Positions 46,322 through 54,429 of a stretch of DNA of 64,000 nucleotides are shown here, piece after piece. This stretch comes from Thiotrichaceae bacterium (lineage in GTDB: Bacteria; Pseudomonadota; Gammaproteobacteria; Thiotrichales; Thiotrichaceae): NCBI GenBank assembly GCA_026989145.1, contig JALSJU010000009.1, positions 40,154-104,153 on the forward strand, in the 5' to 3' direction. Both the position numbers and the translations under genes were made by a program. How positions within the stretch are numbered: position 1 is the first letter of the stretch; the number at the start of each line of letters is the position of its first letter. The notes under the pieces are model-generated. The model was given only the letters and a program-made list of their open reading frames with translations. It made no database searches and was not told where the DNA came from.

Positions 46322-48799
46322 TTATAGTTTAATACTGCGCAATCGTAGTGAGTTCACAATGACTGATACAGAACTAAAGCTCATCGCTGTAGCCGCTATC
46401 ATTGGTGACAGTAGTAACCCAAACACTGGATATAAAGCACCCGCCGCAACAGGCACGCCTAAGATATTGTAAATAAAGGCAAAGAATAAGTTTTGCTTAA
46501 TATTTTTCATCACCCCATGACTGAGTTTTTTGGCCTTTACTATGCCTTGCAGATCCCCTTTCACCAAAGTGATTTCAGCGCTTTCAATAGCCACATCGGT
46601 GCCTGTACCCATAGCAATGCCGACATTCGACTGAGCAAGTGCAGGTGAATCATTAATCCCATCTCCGGCCATTGCGACTAATAAACCTTGTGACTGTAAA
46701 TCTTTAATTTTATTAAGTTTATCTTCGGGTAAACAGTCAGCTACGTATTCTGTTAATTTTAGCTCATCTGCTACGGCTTTGGCCGTATTGCCATTATCCC
46801 CCGTCATCATGATAACTTTTACACCACTATCAATAAGTTGCGTTATTGCCTCTTTACTGCTTTTCTTAATCGCATCATAAATCGACACATAACCCACTGC
46901 CTTTTTATCAATAGCGATATAAGACACTGTTTTACCAAGTTTTTGTTCAGCTAAAATTTCACTGTCTAACTCAGCTGAGATACTCACATCCATTTGGGTC
47001 ATGAGTTTTTTATTACCTAAAGATATTTGTTTTTTATCAAGTATTCCTATCACACCTTTACCGGCAACTGCTTCAAAGTCATCAACCTCATTAAGACTAA
47101 GCGATTGTAATTTAGCGTATTTAACAATGGCTTCTGCCAAAGGGTGTTCACTATACTGATTAAGTGAGGCAATTTGCTGCAATAGCGTGTCGCTTTCCTC
47201 ACCTTGGAGTGCGAAGACTTTTTCTACTGAAGGCTTACCTTCCGTAATGGTTCCGGTCTTATCTGTGATTAATACATCAACCTTATCCATTGTCTCTAGG
47301 GCTTCTGCATTTTTAATGAGAATCCCTGATTGAGCGCCTTTACCAACGCCAACCATAACCGACATGGGTGTGGCTAAACCCAATGCACAAGGACACGCAA
47401 TAATTAATACTGCAATAGCATTCACAAAGCCAAAGACATAAGCAGGTTCTGGACCAAATTGAACCCACACAAAAAAGGTGATTAGCGCTACGCCAATAAC
47501 GATTGGAACAAAGTATTTTGAAATCGTATCAGCTAGCTTTTGAATAGGCGCTCGTGAGCGGCTAGCATCATTAACCATTTGAATAATTTGTGATAACAAC
47601 GTATCTGCACCAACTCTTTGTGCCACCATGACGAATGATTTGTTGCCATTGATTGTACCTGAGCTTACTTTGTCACCTTCTGATTTATCGACTGGAATTG
47701 GCTCACCTGAAATCATCGACTCATCAACATTACTTTTTCCCTCTGTGATTTTTCCATCAACGGGAATCTTATCACCTGGCTTTACTCTTAAAAAATCACC
47801 TTCTTTAATTTCATGAATTGAGATAACACGTTCTTCACCATTTTCAACGATTACTGCCTCTGAGGGAGCTAATTTCAATAACTCTTTAAGTGCGCCACTC
47901 GTTTGGCTATGCGCCCTAGCCTCTAACAATTGACCAAGTAAAACCAAGGTCAAGATAACCGCAGTTGCTTCAAAATAAAGAAAAACTGTACCCTCCTCTG
48001 TTTTAAATTGATCAGGGAAAACATCAGGAAATAACATCGCAATAATACTAAACACAAAAGCCACACCTGTGCCGATACCTACAAGCGTAAACATATTAAG
48101 GTTCATAGTTACGATTGACTTATAGGCACGTTCAAAAAACATCCAGCAAGCATAAAAGACCACCGGTAAGGTGAGAAAAAACATCAACCAATTCCACGCT
48201 TGTTGACTCATTAGATTTAATAAAGGTTTGCCGGGGATTAAATCAGCCATCGCAATTAAGAACACCGGCACCGTAAATAGGGTGGCTACCTTCATCTTAT
48301 GCACAAGCTCTTGATACGCCTTTTGCTCATTTGATTCGGTTGGAGCCATCGGCACTAAATCCATTCCACAAATTGGGCAATCGCCAGCCTCATCTTTAAT
48401 GATTTCTGGATGCATCGGGCAGGTGTATTGCGAATCACTAACGCTCAAGCTGGGTTGTTCCAATAAGTCCATGCCGCAGACAGGACAATCACCCGGTTTT
48501 GGATAAGTCTTTTCATCTTCACAGTGCATAGGACAATAGTAAACGCCATTGCCCTTTTCCTCGCTTGCAATCATTTGGCTACCGCAACAATCTGCTTTTT
48601 CTTTTACGGCATGCTTATGTGACTGCTGTTGAAAATTATCTTTCTTATCGGCTCCCTTTAAAAAAATTTTAGGCTTATCCTTAAAAGTATTGAGGCAGTG
48701 TTTACTACAAAAGTAATAATTCTTGTTAGCTATATCCATAGTAAATTGACTATCGCTTTGAACCTCCATCCCACAAACTGGATCTTTAAGCTGTTTCAT
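46322..48799 (-). CDS. Copper-translocating P1B-type ATPase with YHS and two heavy-metal-binding modules
   Basis: 825-aa inner-membrane pump, probably exporting Cu(I). The N terminus is unusual: a YHS domain (DPVCGMEVQ ... YYFCSKHCLNTFKDKP, 6-43), then two Cys-rich heavy-metal-binding modules (YYCPMH ... CPVCGMDL, about 87-112, and YTCPMHPE ... CPICGMDL, about 125-148) in place of classical MXCXXC HMA domains. Eight helices, the metal site CPCALGLATP (about 467), phosphorylation site DKTGTITEG (about 512), SEHPLAEAI and GDGINDSPALA (about 712) follow. It is preceded by the DUF302 gene 42 bp upstream. It is the distal end of the copper island. No operator of the shared type is seen before this pair. 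Confidence 0.94.
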   Translation of the reverse strand: MKQLKDPVCGMEVQSDSQFTMDIANKNYYFCSKHCLNTFKDKPKIFLKGADKKDNFQQQSHKHAVKEKADCCGSQMIASEEKGNGVYYCPMHCEDEKTYPKPGDCPVCGMDLLEQPSLSVSDSQYTCPMHPEIIKDEAGDCPICGMDLVPMAPTESNEQKAYQELVHKMKVATLFTVPVFLIAMADLIPGKPLLNLMSQQAWNWLMFFLTLPVVFYACWMFFERAYKSIVTMNLNMFTLVGIGTGVAFVFSIIAMLFPDVFPDQFKTEEGTVFLYFEATAVILTLVLLGQLLEARAHSQTSGALKELLKLAPSEAVIVENGEERVISIHEIKEGDFLRVKPGDKIPVDGKITEGKSNVDESMISGEPIPVDKSEGDKVSSGTINGNKSFVMVAQRVGADTLLSQIIQMVNDASRSRAPIQKLADTISKYFVPIVIGVALITFFVWVQFGPEPAYVFGFVNAIAVLIIACPCALGLATPMSVMVGVGKGAQSGILIKNAEALETMDKVDVLITDKTGTITEGKPSVEKVFALQGEESDTLLQQIASLNQYSEHPLAEAIVKYAKLQSLSLNEVDDFEAVAGKGVIGILDKKQISLGNKKLMTQMDVSISAELDSEILAEQKLGKTVSYIAIDKKAVGYVSIYDAIKKSSKEAITQLIDSGVKVIMMTGDNGNTAKAVADELKLTEYVADCLPEDKLNKIKDLQSQGLLVAMAGDGINDSPALAQSNVGIAMGTGTDVAIESAEITLVKGDLQGIVKAKKLSHGVMKNIKQNLFFAFIYNILGVPVAAGALYPVFGLLLSPMIAATAMSFSSVSVIVNSLRLRSIKL

Positions 48800-48841
48800 A
48801 ACATGTCCTCCCTTACCTTATTTTGTTTATAGATTTAGTGA

Positions 48842-49240
48842 TTAGTGAGTGAAGTCACCACCTAAAGCTGATCTAACCCTAAGCAACCGTTGGCGAACTT
48901 CTTGCGCGAGTGTTTCTACATCGGGTCTATCAACTAATGTAAATACCGCTGCTGGGTCCATAAACGAAACTACTACTCCTGTTGCTACCGTGCGTAACAC
49001 AATATTACAGGGTAATAACAAGCCGATATCAGGCTCTGCCATCAATGCTTGATGCGCTAAAGGTGGGTTACAAGCGCCTAATATTTTATAAGGCTCCATA
49101 TCCTCACCCAGCTTATTTTTTAACGTTGGTTGAATATCAATCTCGGTCAACACACCAAAACCTTCATCTTTTAATGCGTTAATAACATTTGGCTCAATAG
49201 ATTCTAAATCACCTGCCAATAATGTAGAAAAGTTATACAT
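48842..49240 (-). CDS. DUF302 domain protein
   Basis: 132 aa from the ATG at 49240, which has a perfect ribosome site (aggagggaattATG); the track's start at 49312 adds 24 unlikely residues. The domain fits DUF302: LKDEGFGVLTEIDIQPTLKNKLG, YKILGACNPPLAHQAL, LLPCNIVLR and VVSFMDPAAVF. DUF302 proteins are common beside copper and sulfur-oxidation genes, but the biochemical role is unknown. Most likely co-transcribed with the downstream copper ATPase. Confidence 0.92.
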   Translation of the reverse strand: MYNFSTLLAGDLESIEPNVINALKDEGFGVLTEIDIQPTLKNKLGEDMEPYKILGACNPPLAHQALMAEPDIGLLLPCNIVLRTVATGVVVSFMDPAAVFTLVDRPDVETLAQEVRQRLLRVRSALGGDFTH

Positions 49241-49327
49241 AATTCCCTCCTGGAAATCAGTGCAAGAAGATATGTGAAGAGAATTGATTTCTTGCCACTT
49301 CTTTTTATACAAAAATTTTCTTCTAAA

Positions 49328-49362
49328 TAAAAAAGCCAGAAGGTATTAATCCTTCCAGCTTT
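49328..49362 (-). terminator. Terminator after small secreted protein 1
   Basis: On the minus strand AGCTGGAAGG-loop-CCTTCTGGCT is followed by TTTTTAT. It lies 20 bp beyond the stop of the 49382-49687 gene and separates it from the DUF302-ATPase pair. Confidence 0.8.
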
Positions 49363-49381
49363 TAGTTTACTGTGCCAATGA

Positions 49382-49687
49382 CTAGTTTTTACTCATGTAG
49401 TCAATTGAAAATAGATCACTGGTATTGCTTGTTGCATGATGATCTGTATCTAAAGCTGTTGATGTGATCACTCCACCATCATTCTCATTCCCACCACTGA
49501 ACTTTAGCTCATGTCCAACGTGACTACGAAATGATGCAACCGGTAATGCCTGTGATTGCTCCACCCAACCATTTCTGAATGCAGAATCATAACCATTTTC
49601 GTTATTGATCTGCTCGAATGCCATTGCAGGATTTGCTGTTAATACGATAAGTGCTGCAAGTCCACTTTTGATAATTAGATTTTTCAT
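49382..49687 (-). CDS. Small secreted protein 1 of the copper island
   Basis: 101-aa protein with a signal peptide (SGLAALIVLTANPAMAFEQ, cleavage likely after AMA). The mature part is polar, with no Cys, a few His (SHVGHELKF, TDHHATS) and no domain I recognise. The ribosome site caggagaatta is good. It is monocistronic, with its own terminator and a copy of the shared operator at 49774-49790. Its upstream region is a diverged duplicate of that of the other small secreted protein. A role in periplasmic metal handling is inferred from context only. Confidence 0.72.
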   Translation of the reverse strand: MKNLIIKSGLAALIVLTANPAMAFEQINNENGYDSAFRNGWVEQSQALPVASFRSHVGHELKFSGGNENDGGVITSTALDTDHHATSNTSDLFSIDYMSKN

Positions 49688-49729
49688 GTTAATTCTCCTG
49701 AATTATTTTTAAATTAAAGTTGTTTTAAA

Positions 49730-49752
49730 AACGCTCTTGTTTGTTTAGCGTT
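49730..49752 (-). promoter_or_regulatory. 5'-terminal mRNA stem-loop of small secreted protein 1
   Basis: AACGCT and AGCGTT pair around an 11-base loop. With the -10 box at 49759-49764, transcription should start at about 49752, so the hairpin would sit at the very 5' end of the message. Confidence 0.55.
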
Positions 49753-49758
49753 GAGGTA

Positions 49759-49790
49759 ATAATAAGGGAAGATACTTAGCTGATAATTAG
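49759..49790 (-). promoter_or_regulatory. Shared operator and -10 box upstream of small secreted protein 1
   Basis: Plus-strand ACTTAG-CTGAT-AATTAG (49774-49790). On the minus strand CTAAGT is followed after nine bases by TATTAT (49764-49759), a good -10. The spacing equals that at three other promoters in the island. Confidence 0.72.
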
Positions 49791-49821
49791 ATGCGTCAAT
49801 AAAAAGCTTATTTTTAAATTA

Positions 49822-49987
49822 AACCTGAATCCATGAATTCAATACGGGTAACAGGTGCGTAAGATATTAGTTTAGCACGAGATTTTAAAAAATCTTAGCT
49901 TCACCCATGGTTAAGCGGGTCTTTTTTAAAATCGTGATGAATCAATATCTTGCGTACTGTGCCGTAGTGAAGTCACGGATTCAGGTT
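49822..49987. repeat. Family C palindromic repeat, copy 2 (longest)
   Basis: 166 bp. The left end is aacctgaatccatgaattca; the right end is the complement of aacctgaatccgtgacttca. The interior holds cgatttt/aaaatcgt-like and gattttttaaaatc arms. Read in reverse it matches the copy at 8152 (actacggcacagtacgcaag, attgattcatcacg). The gap 49688-50203 holds this repeat, the operator, and the porin terminator, and no gene. Confidence 0.8.
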
Positions 49988-50022
49988 AAAGGCATTACAC
50001 CATTTGTGTATAGAACGGACAT

Positions 50023-50047
50023 AAAAAAACCAGCTTAAAAGCTGGTT
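50023..50047 (-). terminator. Terminator downstream of the porin gene
   Basis: On the minus strand AACCAGCTT/AAGCTGGTT is followed by TTTTTAT. It lies about 160 bp past the porin stop codon. Confidence 0.85.
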
Positions 50048-50203
50048 AAGTTTAAAATGAAGTACTTGCCTCTTCGACTTAGGTATTTAAATATATTACT
50101 AAGGAGAGTCAAAACCTCGTCAACAAATTTAAACTATAAGACCTAATAAGTGTTGTCAAAGAGTCAAATACTTCAATCTTGAAGATAACATCAAATGCTA
50201 TTC

Positions 50204-51295
50204 TTAAAATTTGATCCGTGAACCTAGAGAGACCGTATTCAATGCTTCTAAATCACCCGCAGATCTTTCTAACTTTGCTTGTTGGATGTCGCCAAAAATC
50301 TCAATGCGTCTTTTTGGCATTAAATACACATAAGATGCATTAACTCGTTTCGCTTTATCACCAAGTTTTGCTAGGTCATTTACCACATGGCATCCCAATG
50401 AGACCATATGGTTTTTTGCGCCGCCCATTTTTTTACCCACCTTAAGATAAGCACCTTTTGGGTCAACAGATGTGTTATCAGGGTCACGTTTACCATAGTG
50501 ACCTGTTATATTAAATCCATTAGCCATAAGGTATGAAACAGATAAACCTAATTGTTTAAAGTCTGATTTACTTTCTTTCACATACCCAAGCCGGCTGGTT
50601 AACTTTGCACCAGCCCCTAGTGGTTGATTATAACTAAGACCAATTTCAGAACCACGCCCAGTTTTACTTACAGCCACACCAATTGGGCCATACGTTGGTA
50701 AATCATATCGAATACGATTATTACGACTAAAACCATCAAAATCGCTAAAGACTTTTCCCATTTTTATGACTTTAGCGCCTGTTTTATCAGCAAAACTTAA
50801 GCCACCATGTAAAAAATCACCGGCATTATTTGCAACCCATGTTCCCGAGTTGTCGGCCTCAGAAGTGTTATTGGCAGCACCATCACCTTTGCCTAAAGAG
50901 AGCTTACCCCAGCCTCCTTTGAGCCATAAGTCTCTTTTGCGGGAGGTAAAAACGTTGTTATTATTAGCACCATCAATATCAAGCGCTGAGCCTTTATTAT
51001 CTTCAAACTGTGTTTCAATATTAATTCCAGCAGATGCGTTTGAACCTAGGCTTGTTTTACCTACGATTCTTACTCGCGAGCCACTATTAGTATTATCCAC
51101 AAATAATGTATCAGAATCTGTACCATTATCAGCAAAAGTCATAGCACGATTGACTTGTCCTGAAACGGTAAAATTCACGTTTGTTGAAGTTAGTGGTGTT
51201 GTTCCTGTAGCAGCTGTGGCAGAAGCACTTAAGATTAAAAAACTTGACCCCAGTAATGCACAACTCAAGCTTTTTGTTGTTAAATTTGTTTTCAT
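50204..51295 (-). CDS. Gram-negative outer-membrane porin
   Basis: 363-aa general-porin-like protein. A signal peptide (LLGSSFLILSASATAATG) precedes a mature beta-barrel (FTVSGQVNRAMTFADNGTD, GKTSLGSNASAGINIETQFED, NNRIRYDLPTYGPIGVAVSK) ending in the assembly signal GSRIKF with terminal Phe. It carries the shared operator 64 bp upstream, so it is likely part of the metal-responsive set. Its own promoter and terminator make it monocistronic. The substrate is unknown, and a role in metal uptake or efflux is inference. Confidence 0.9.
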   Translation of the reverse strand: MKTNLTTKSLSCALLGSSFLILSASATAATGTTPLTSTNVNFTVSGQVNRAMTFADNGTDSDTLFVDNTNSGSRVRIVGKTSLGSNASAGINIETQFEDNKGSALDIDGANNNNVFTSRKRDLWLKGGWGKLSLGKGDGAANNTSEADNSGTWVANNAGDFLHGGLSFADKTGAKVIKMGKVFSDFDGFSRNNRIRYDLPTYGPIGVAVSKTGRGSEIGLSYNQPLGAGAKLTSRLGYVKESKSDFKQLGLSVSYLMANGFNITGHYGKRDPDNTSVDPKGAYLKVGKKMGGAKNHMVSLGCHVVNDLAKLGDKAKRVNASYVYLMPKRRIEIFGDIQQAKLERSAGDLEALNTVSLGSRIKF

Positions 51296-51319
51296 TGTAA
51301 ATCTCCTTTTATTCGTAGT

Positions 51320-51336
51320 AGGTCACAAAACGACCT
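51320..51336 (-). promoter_or_regulatory. 5'-terminal mRNA stem-loop of the porin gene
   Basis: AGGTC and GACCT pair around a seven-base loop. The transcript start predicted from the -10 at 51344-51349 is about 51337, so the hairpin would begin at the 5' end. Confidence 0.5.
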
Positions 51337-51343
51337 ATTGATT

Positions 51344-51375
51344 ACAATACTCCTGAATACTTAGCTGAAACTTAG
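51344..51375 (-). promoter_or_regulatory. Shared operator and -10 box upstream of the porin
   Basis: Plus-strand ACTTAG-CTGAA-ACTTAG (51359-51375), a perfect direct repeat. On the minus strand CTAAGT-N9-TATTGT follows. Same geometry as the other three sites. Confidence 0.75.
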
Positions 51376-51386
51376 TAACAACCCAC

Positions 51387-51413
51387 CAAAAAGCCAGCCC
51401 TAAGGCTGGCTTT
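51387..51413. terminator. Terminator after small secreted protein 2
   Basis: AAAGCCAGCC-CTAA-GGCTGGCTTT, a strong near-symmetric stem with short A/T tracts on both sides. It lies 45 bp past the stop of the 51458-51763 gene and just upstream of the porin operator. Confidence 0.82.
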
Positions 51414-51457
51414 CATAATGCTAAGGAATGAACCTCTTAGCTCATTGATTTTATTGC

Positions 51458-51763
51458 TTATCTTTTATCAATTTCTACATCATGATGCCCATCTTTATTA
51501 TTACCTACAGGTAACTTTTCATTCTGTGGCCCATTCTCAGAATTACCAATTTCATGCTTATCACCCGAGTTTCCTTCAGGTAGCTTTTCGAATAGTGGAT
51601 CATTTTCTGAATTTTGGCTAAGTGTATGTTCATGATCTTTATTCATTTCTTTTTTCACATGCGGTACGTCACTATCAGCTAATGCTAGAGGGGCACTGCC
51701 TAGAAATACAGCTAGGATTGTAGTCGTTAATAAAGTGCTAATTTTAGTATTGCGTGTTTTCAT
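51458..51763 (-). CDS. Small secreted His- and repeat-containing protein 2 of the copper island
   Basis: 101-aa protein with a signal peptide (LLTTTILAVFLGSAPLALAD, cleavage after ALA). The mature part is very polar and has two imperfect repeats, NSENDPLFEKLPEGNSGDKH and NSENGPQNEKLPVGNNKDGH. His residues cluster (DHEHT, DGHHD), with Asp and Glu, which would suit metal binding. No family is recognised. The promoter, operator, 5' hairpin and family C repeat upstream all parallel the other small secreted gene, so the two blocks are probably a duplication, although the proteins no longer look alike. Confidence 0.72.
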   Translation of the reverse strand: MKTRNTKISTLLTTTILAVFLGSAPLALADSDVPHVKKEMNKDHEHTLSQNSENDPLFEKLPEGNSGDKHEIGNSENGPQNEKLPVGNNKDGHHDVEIDKR

Positions 51764-51792
51764 GTTTAATATCCTTAAGTTATGAAGTTTTA

Positions 51793-51810
51793 AACGCTTT
51801 TGTTTGCGTT
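51793..51810 (-). promoter_or_regulatory. 5'-terminal mRNA stem-loop of small secreted protein 2
   Basis: AACGC and GCGTT pair around eight bases. The -10 at 51817-51822 predicts a start at about 51810, the first base of the hairpin. Confidence 0.52.
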
Positions 51811-51816
51811 GAAAGA

Positions 51817-51848
51817 ATATTAAGGGAGAGAACTTAGTTGGGAATTAG
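51817..51848 (-). promoter_or_regulatory. Shared operator and -10 box upstream of small secreted protein 2
   Basis: Plus-strand ACTTAG-TTGGG-AATTAG (51832-51848). On the minus strand CTAAGT-N9-TAATAT follows, again with a nine-base gap. Confidence 0.72.
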
Positions 51849-51863
51849 CTGGACCTTATTTTT

Positions 51864-51927
51864 ACCTGAGTCCGTGATGAATCAATATTTTACGTTCTGT
51901 GCCGAAGTGGAATCACAGATTCAGGTT
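51864..51927. repeat. Family C repeat, short copy overlapping the kinase 3' end
   Basis: acctgagtccgtgatgaatc at the left and the complement of aacctgaatctgtgattcca at the right; it matches the ends of the other family C copies. Positions 51890-51927 are also the last 12 codons and stop of the sensor kinase gene. Confidence 0.75.
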
Positions 51928-53230
51928 TTACTAAAGGCTGACGATAACAAAATTTAAGCCCTCCTTCGGTTCGATTACTTAGCTCAATGCTACCACCGAG
52001 TATTTGGGCAATCTCTTGGCTAATGGCTAACCCTAGACCGTTGCCGGGTTGATGGCTTTCTTGTACACGATAAAATGGCTGCAAAACTCTTTTTAGCTCA
52101 CCTTCGGGTATACCAATACCATTATCATCAATACAAAAAAGTAAACTTTCAGTGCCATTATTGATCTCTTTGACAAGTGTAATGTCTATACGACTTCCTT
52201 GTGGTGAGTAATGAATGGCGTTATTTATAGCATTATACACAAGCTGCCCTAAACGATCTTGCTGGTCATAGACGACAAGATTTTCATCCTGTTTAATAAT
52301 GCCTAAATCAATATTCGCTTGTTCTGCCAATGGAAAAAGATTTTCTATCGCCTGAAACACTAAGGTGTTAAATACCACTTCTGTTTTAGCCGTACTATCT
52401 TCACTTTGTAGACGGGCTAAGTTTAATAATTGATTCACTAAGGTTCTTAAGCGCAGTAAACTTTTTTGTAAATCTTGTTGGCGTGATTCTCTATCAACCT
52501 GATCGAGCGTTTTATCAAGATTATCAACCTGTAACGATAAGGCTGCAATTGGGGTGCGTAACTCATGCGCGGCATCGGCAATAAATCGACGTTGTTTTTG
52601 TACGGTTTTAGAGACACGTAATAATAAACTATTGATTGAGTTCACAAATGGGCTAATTTCTTCTGGTACTTTTTTTGCATCCAATTTGAATAGCTTGATT
52701 GCCTCTTGTTGCTCTAACTCATCCGTTAGCTTTGCAAGTGATCGAAATTGGCGGTTAATGATATAATTAATCATCAAGAGCATTAAGCCAACCAGAATAA
52801 CGATCGGTAAAAACACACTTAAACTACTGCTTAAAGCAATTTCATCACGTTGTTCCGTTTGTTGTGCAATTGAAAAACGCCGTTTAGATTCTGGCTGACT
52901 CGTAATAAATACGCGCCATTGACTGCCATCCAGTTGCATTGTGTGAAAGCCATTGGGTGTTTCCATCGGTACGATAGGTATGTGCTGCTTTTTACCAAGC
53001 TCATTAATAATTACTGTATTCTTTTTAATATCATGGTGTAAATATTTAGACTCTTTAAGCGAATCTGCTTTAATCAATGCAGCAATTTCAAGCAATGTGT
53101 GGTCTTGTTGCTCACGAGCTTGCTTAAAAACAACCCACCCAGAAATTGCGCCAGCCAATAATACAAAGAGTAAGGCTGTAATAATAATCCAACGATTTAA
53201 TTCACGTTTGAGAGAGTACGTTTTAATCAC
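51890..53230 (-). CDS. Sensor histidine kinase (QseC/PmrB type)
   Basis: Inner-membrane kinase, 446 aa from the GTG at 53230, which overlaps the regulator stop as GTGA; the track start at 53245 is less likely. Helix 1 (WIIITALLFVLLAGAISGWVV), a ~100-residue periplasmic sensor region, helix 2 (LPIVILVGLMLLMINYII), and a HAMP-like linker are followed by the H-box DAAHELRTPIAALSLQ, N-box VYNAINNAIHYSPQG, DDNGIGIPEG and GNGLGLAISQEIAQ. The last ~12 residues (KPESVIPLRHRT) are encoded by a dispersed repeat. From its position it probably senses copper or periplasmic metal stress. Confidence 0.93.
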   Translation of the reverse strand: MIKTYSLKRELNRWIIITALLFVLLAGAISGWVVFKQAREQQDHTLLEIAALIKADSLKESKYLHHDIKKNTVIINELGKKQHIPIVPMETPNGFHTMQLDGSQWRVFITSQPESKRRFSIAQQTEQRDEIALSSSLSVFLPIVILVGLMLLMINYIINRQFRSLAKLTDELEQQEAIKLFKLDAKKVPEEISPFVNSINSLLLRVSKTVQKQRRFIADAAHELRTPIAALSLQVDNLDKTLDQVDRESRQQDLQKSLLRLRTLVNQLLNLARLQSEDSTAKTEVVFNTLVFQAIENLFPLAEQANIDLGIIKQDENLVVYDQQDRLGQLVYNAINNAIHYSPQGSRIDITLVKEINNGTESLLFCIDDNGIGIPEGELKRVLQPFYRVQESHQPGNGLGLAISQEIAQILGGSIELSNRTEGGLKFCYRQPLVKPESVIPLRHRT

Positions 53231-53883
53231 TTTGTCACCAACCACCCCATGCCTCTAACATTTTTGATAGCGGCTTTACCGAGCTTTTTGCGTAAGCCGT
53301 GAATAATAAACTCGACTGCATTGCTAGCAACTTCTTCATTCCAACCATACAGCGCATCTTCTAAGCTTTGTTTTGAAAGTATCGCGCCAGGATTTGCCAT
53401 TAAGGCATGCAATAAAGCGTATTCTTTTGCCGAGAGTGAAAAAACTTCGTCAGCCACTTCAACCTCTTTGGTTGTTGTATTAAGTTGCAGCAAAGCGCTT
53501 TTCAGTACGGGGTCTGCTGCGCCCTGATTACGCCTAACGACGGCACGAATTCGTGCATGCAGTTCATCAATTGAAAACGGTTTTACTAGGTAATCATCTG
53601 CGCCTAAGTCAAGACCTTTGATACGGTCTTCAATAGAGTCTCGCGCTGTTAAAATAATAACAGGCATAATTTTCTTGGCTTTTCGCATGGTCTCTAAAAC
53701 TTCTAAACCATCCTTAATGGGAAGCCCTAAATCTAGAAGCACTAATGAATAGGCTTCTAGATAGAGTGATGAAAGCGCTGACTCACCATCACGCACCCAA
53801 TCGACCGCATGACCATCATCTTTTAAAGCGCGCTCTACCGCGTAACCTATCAATTCATCATCTTCTACTAATAAAATACGCAT
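53227..53883 (-). CDS. OmpR-family response regulator (QseB/PmrA subfamily)
   Basis: 218-aa regulator. The receiver has MRILLVEDDELIG, the phospho-acceptor Asp in LVLLDLGLPIKDGLEV, LTARDSIEDRIKGLDLGADDYLVKPF; the winged-helix DNA-binding domain has LSAKEYALLHALMANPGAILS and LYGWNEEVASNAVEFIIHGLRKKLG. The LYGW-EV-SNAVE pattern is that of QseB/PmrA-type regulators, whose known boxes are hexamer direct repeats spaced by five bases. That is the geometry of the shared operator here, so it is the best candidate regulator. It starts one base after the cytochrome gene and overlaps the kinase. Confidence 0.94.
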   Translation of the reverse strand: MRILLVEDDELIGYAVERALKDDGHAVDWVRDGESALSSLYLEAYSLVLLDLGLPIKDGLEVLETMRKAKKIMPVIILTARDSIEDRIKGLDLGADDYLVKPFSIDELHARIRAVVRRNQGAADPVLKSALLQLNTTTKEVEVADEVFSLSAKEYALLHALMANPGAILSKQSLEDALYGWNEEVASNAVEFIIHGLRKKLGKAAIKNVRGMGWLVTK

Positions 53884-53884
53884 A

Positions 53885-54382
53885 TTATTTCAAGTTTCTC
53901 TGCGCCCACATCGCGTAGGTTTTATCAGGCCAAAGGCTAGAAATAAAGGCAATGACGGCTTCTTTCTCTTTATCCGTTAATTTATCTTTAAAGGCTGGCA
54001 TGGTTCCACCTAATGGAATTCCCCCATTATTAACGGTGCGTAATAATAGTTCTTTAGAGTGGTGCCATGCATGCGCCGTACCATTCAGTGGCGGTGCTGG
54101 AAAATTGCCATTTGCATCTGCTTTCTTCCACTCTTTGACTAAACCTTGTCCCTTATCACCATGACAGCTCGCACAGTTGTCTTTAAAAACCTGTTTTCCT
54201 GTTATTTCTTGAGTCGTGGTGTACCAACGCGTTGTCTTAGATTGCGCGCTAGTTTTAACACTTTTTTCTACATGTGAAGCAGTTTCCACGATTTTTACGG
54301 TTTTTCCTTCATCCGAATCTGCACTACCGCAGGCACTTAGAAGCACACTACTAAAACTTAGCATTATTAATTGTTTTACCAT
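53885..54382 (-). CDS. c-type cytochrome lipoprotein
   Basis: 165-aa lipoprotein (lipobox LSAC, Cys18) with one heme-binding motif (CASCH in KDNCASCHGDKGQGL) and a distal Met ligand in GGTMPAFKDKLT. The domain is a cytochrome c class I (CccA-like) fold. It is probably tethered in the periplasm, where it could pass electrons to or from the multicopper oxidases encoded upstream. It lies 47 bp downstream of one oxidase gene and one base before the regulator gene. Confidence 0.9.
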   Translation of the reverse strand: MVKQLIMLSFSSVLLSACGSADSDEGKTVKIVETASHVEKSVKTSAQSKTTRWYTTTQEITGKQVFKDNCASCHGDKGQGLVKEWKKADANGNFPAPPLNGTAHAWHHSKELLLRTVNNGGIPLGGTMPAFKDKLTDKEKEAVIAFISSLWPDKTYAMWAQRNLK

Positions 54383-54429
54383 CTTTATCCTCCTACTATT
54401 TCAATAGTGCAAGCTCGGTACAGTAATGC

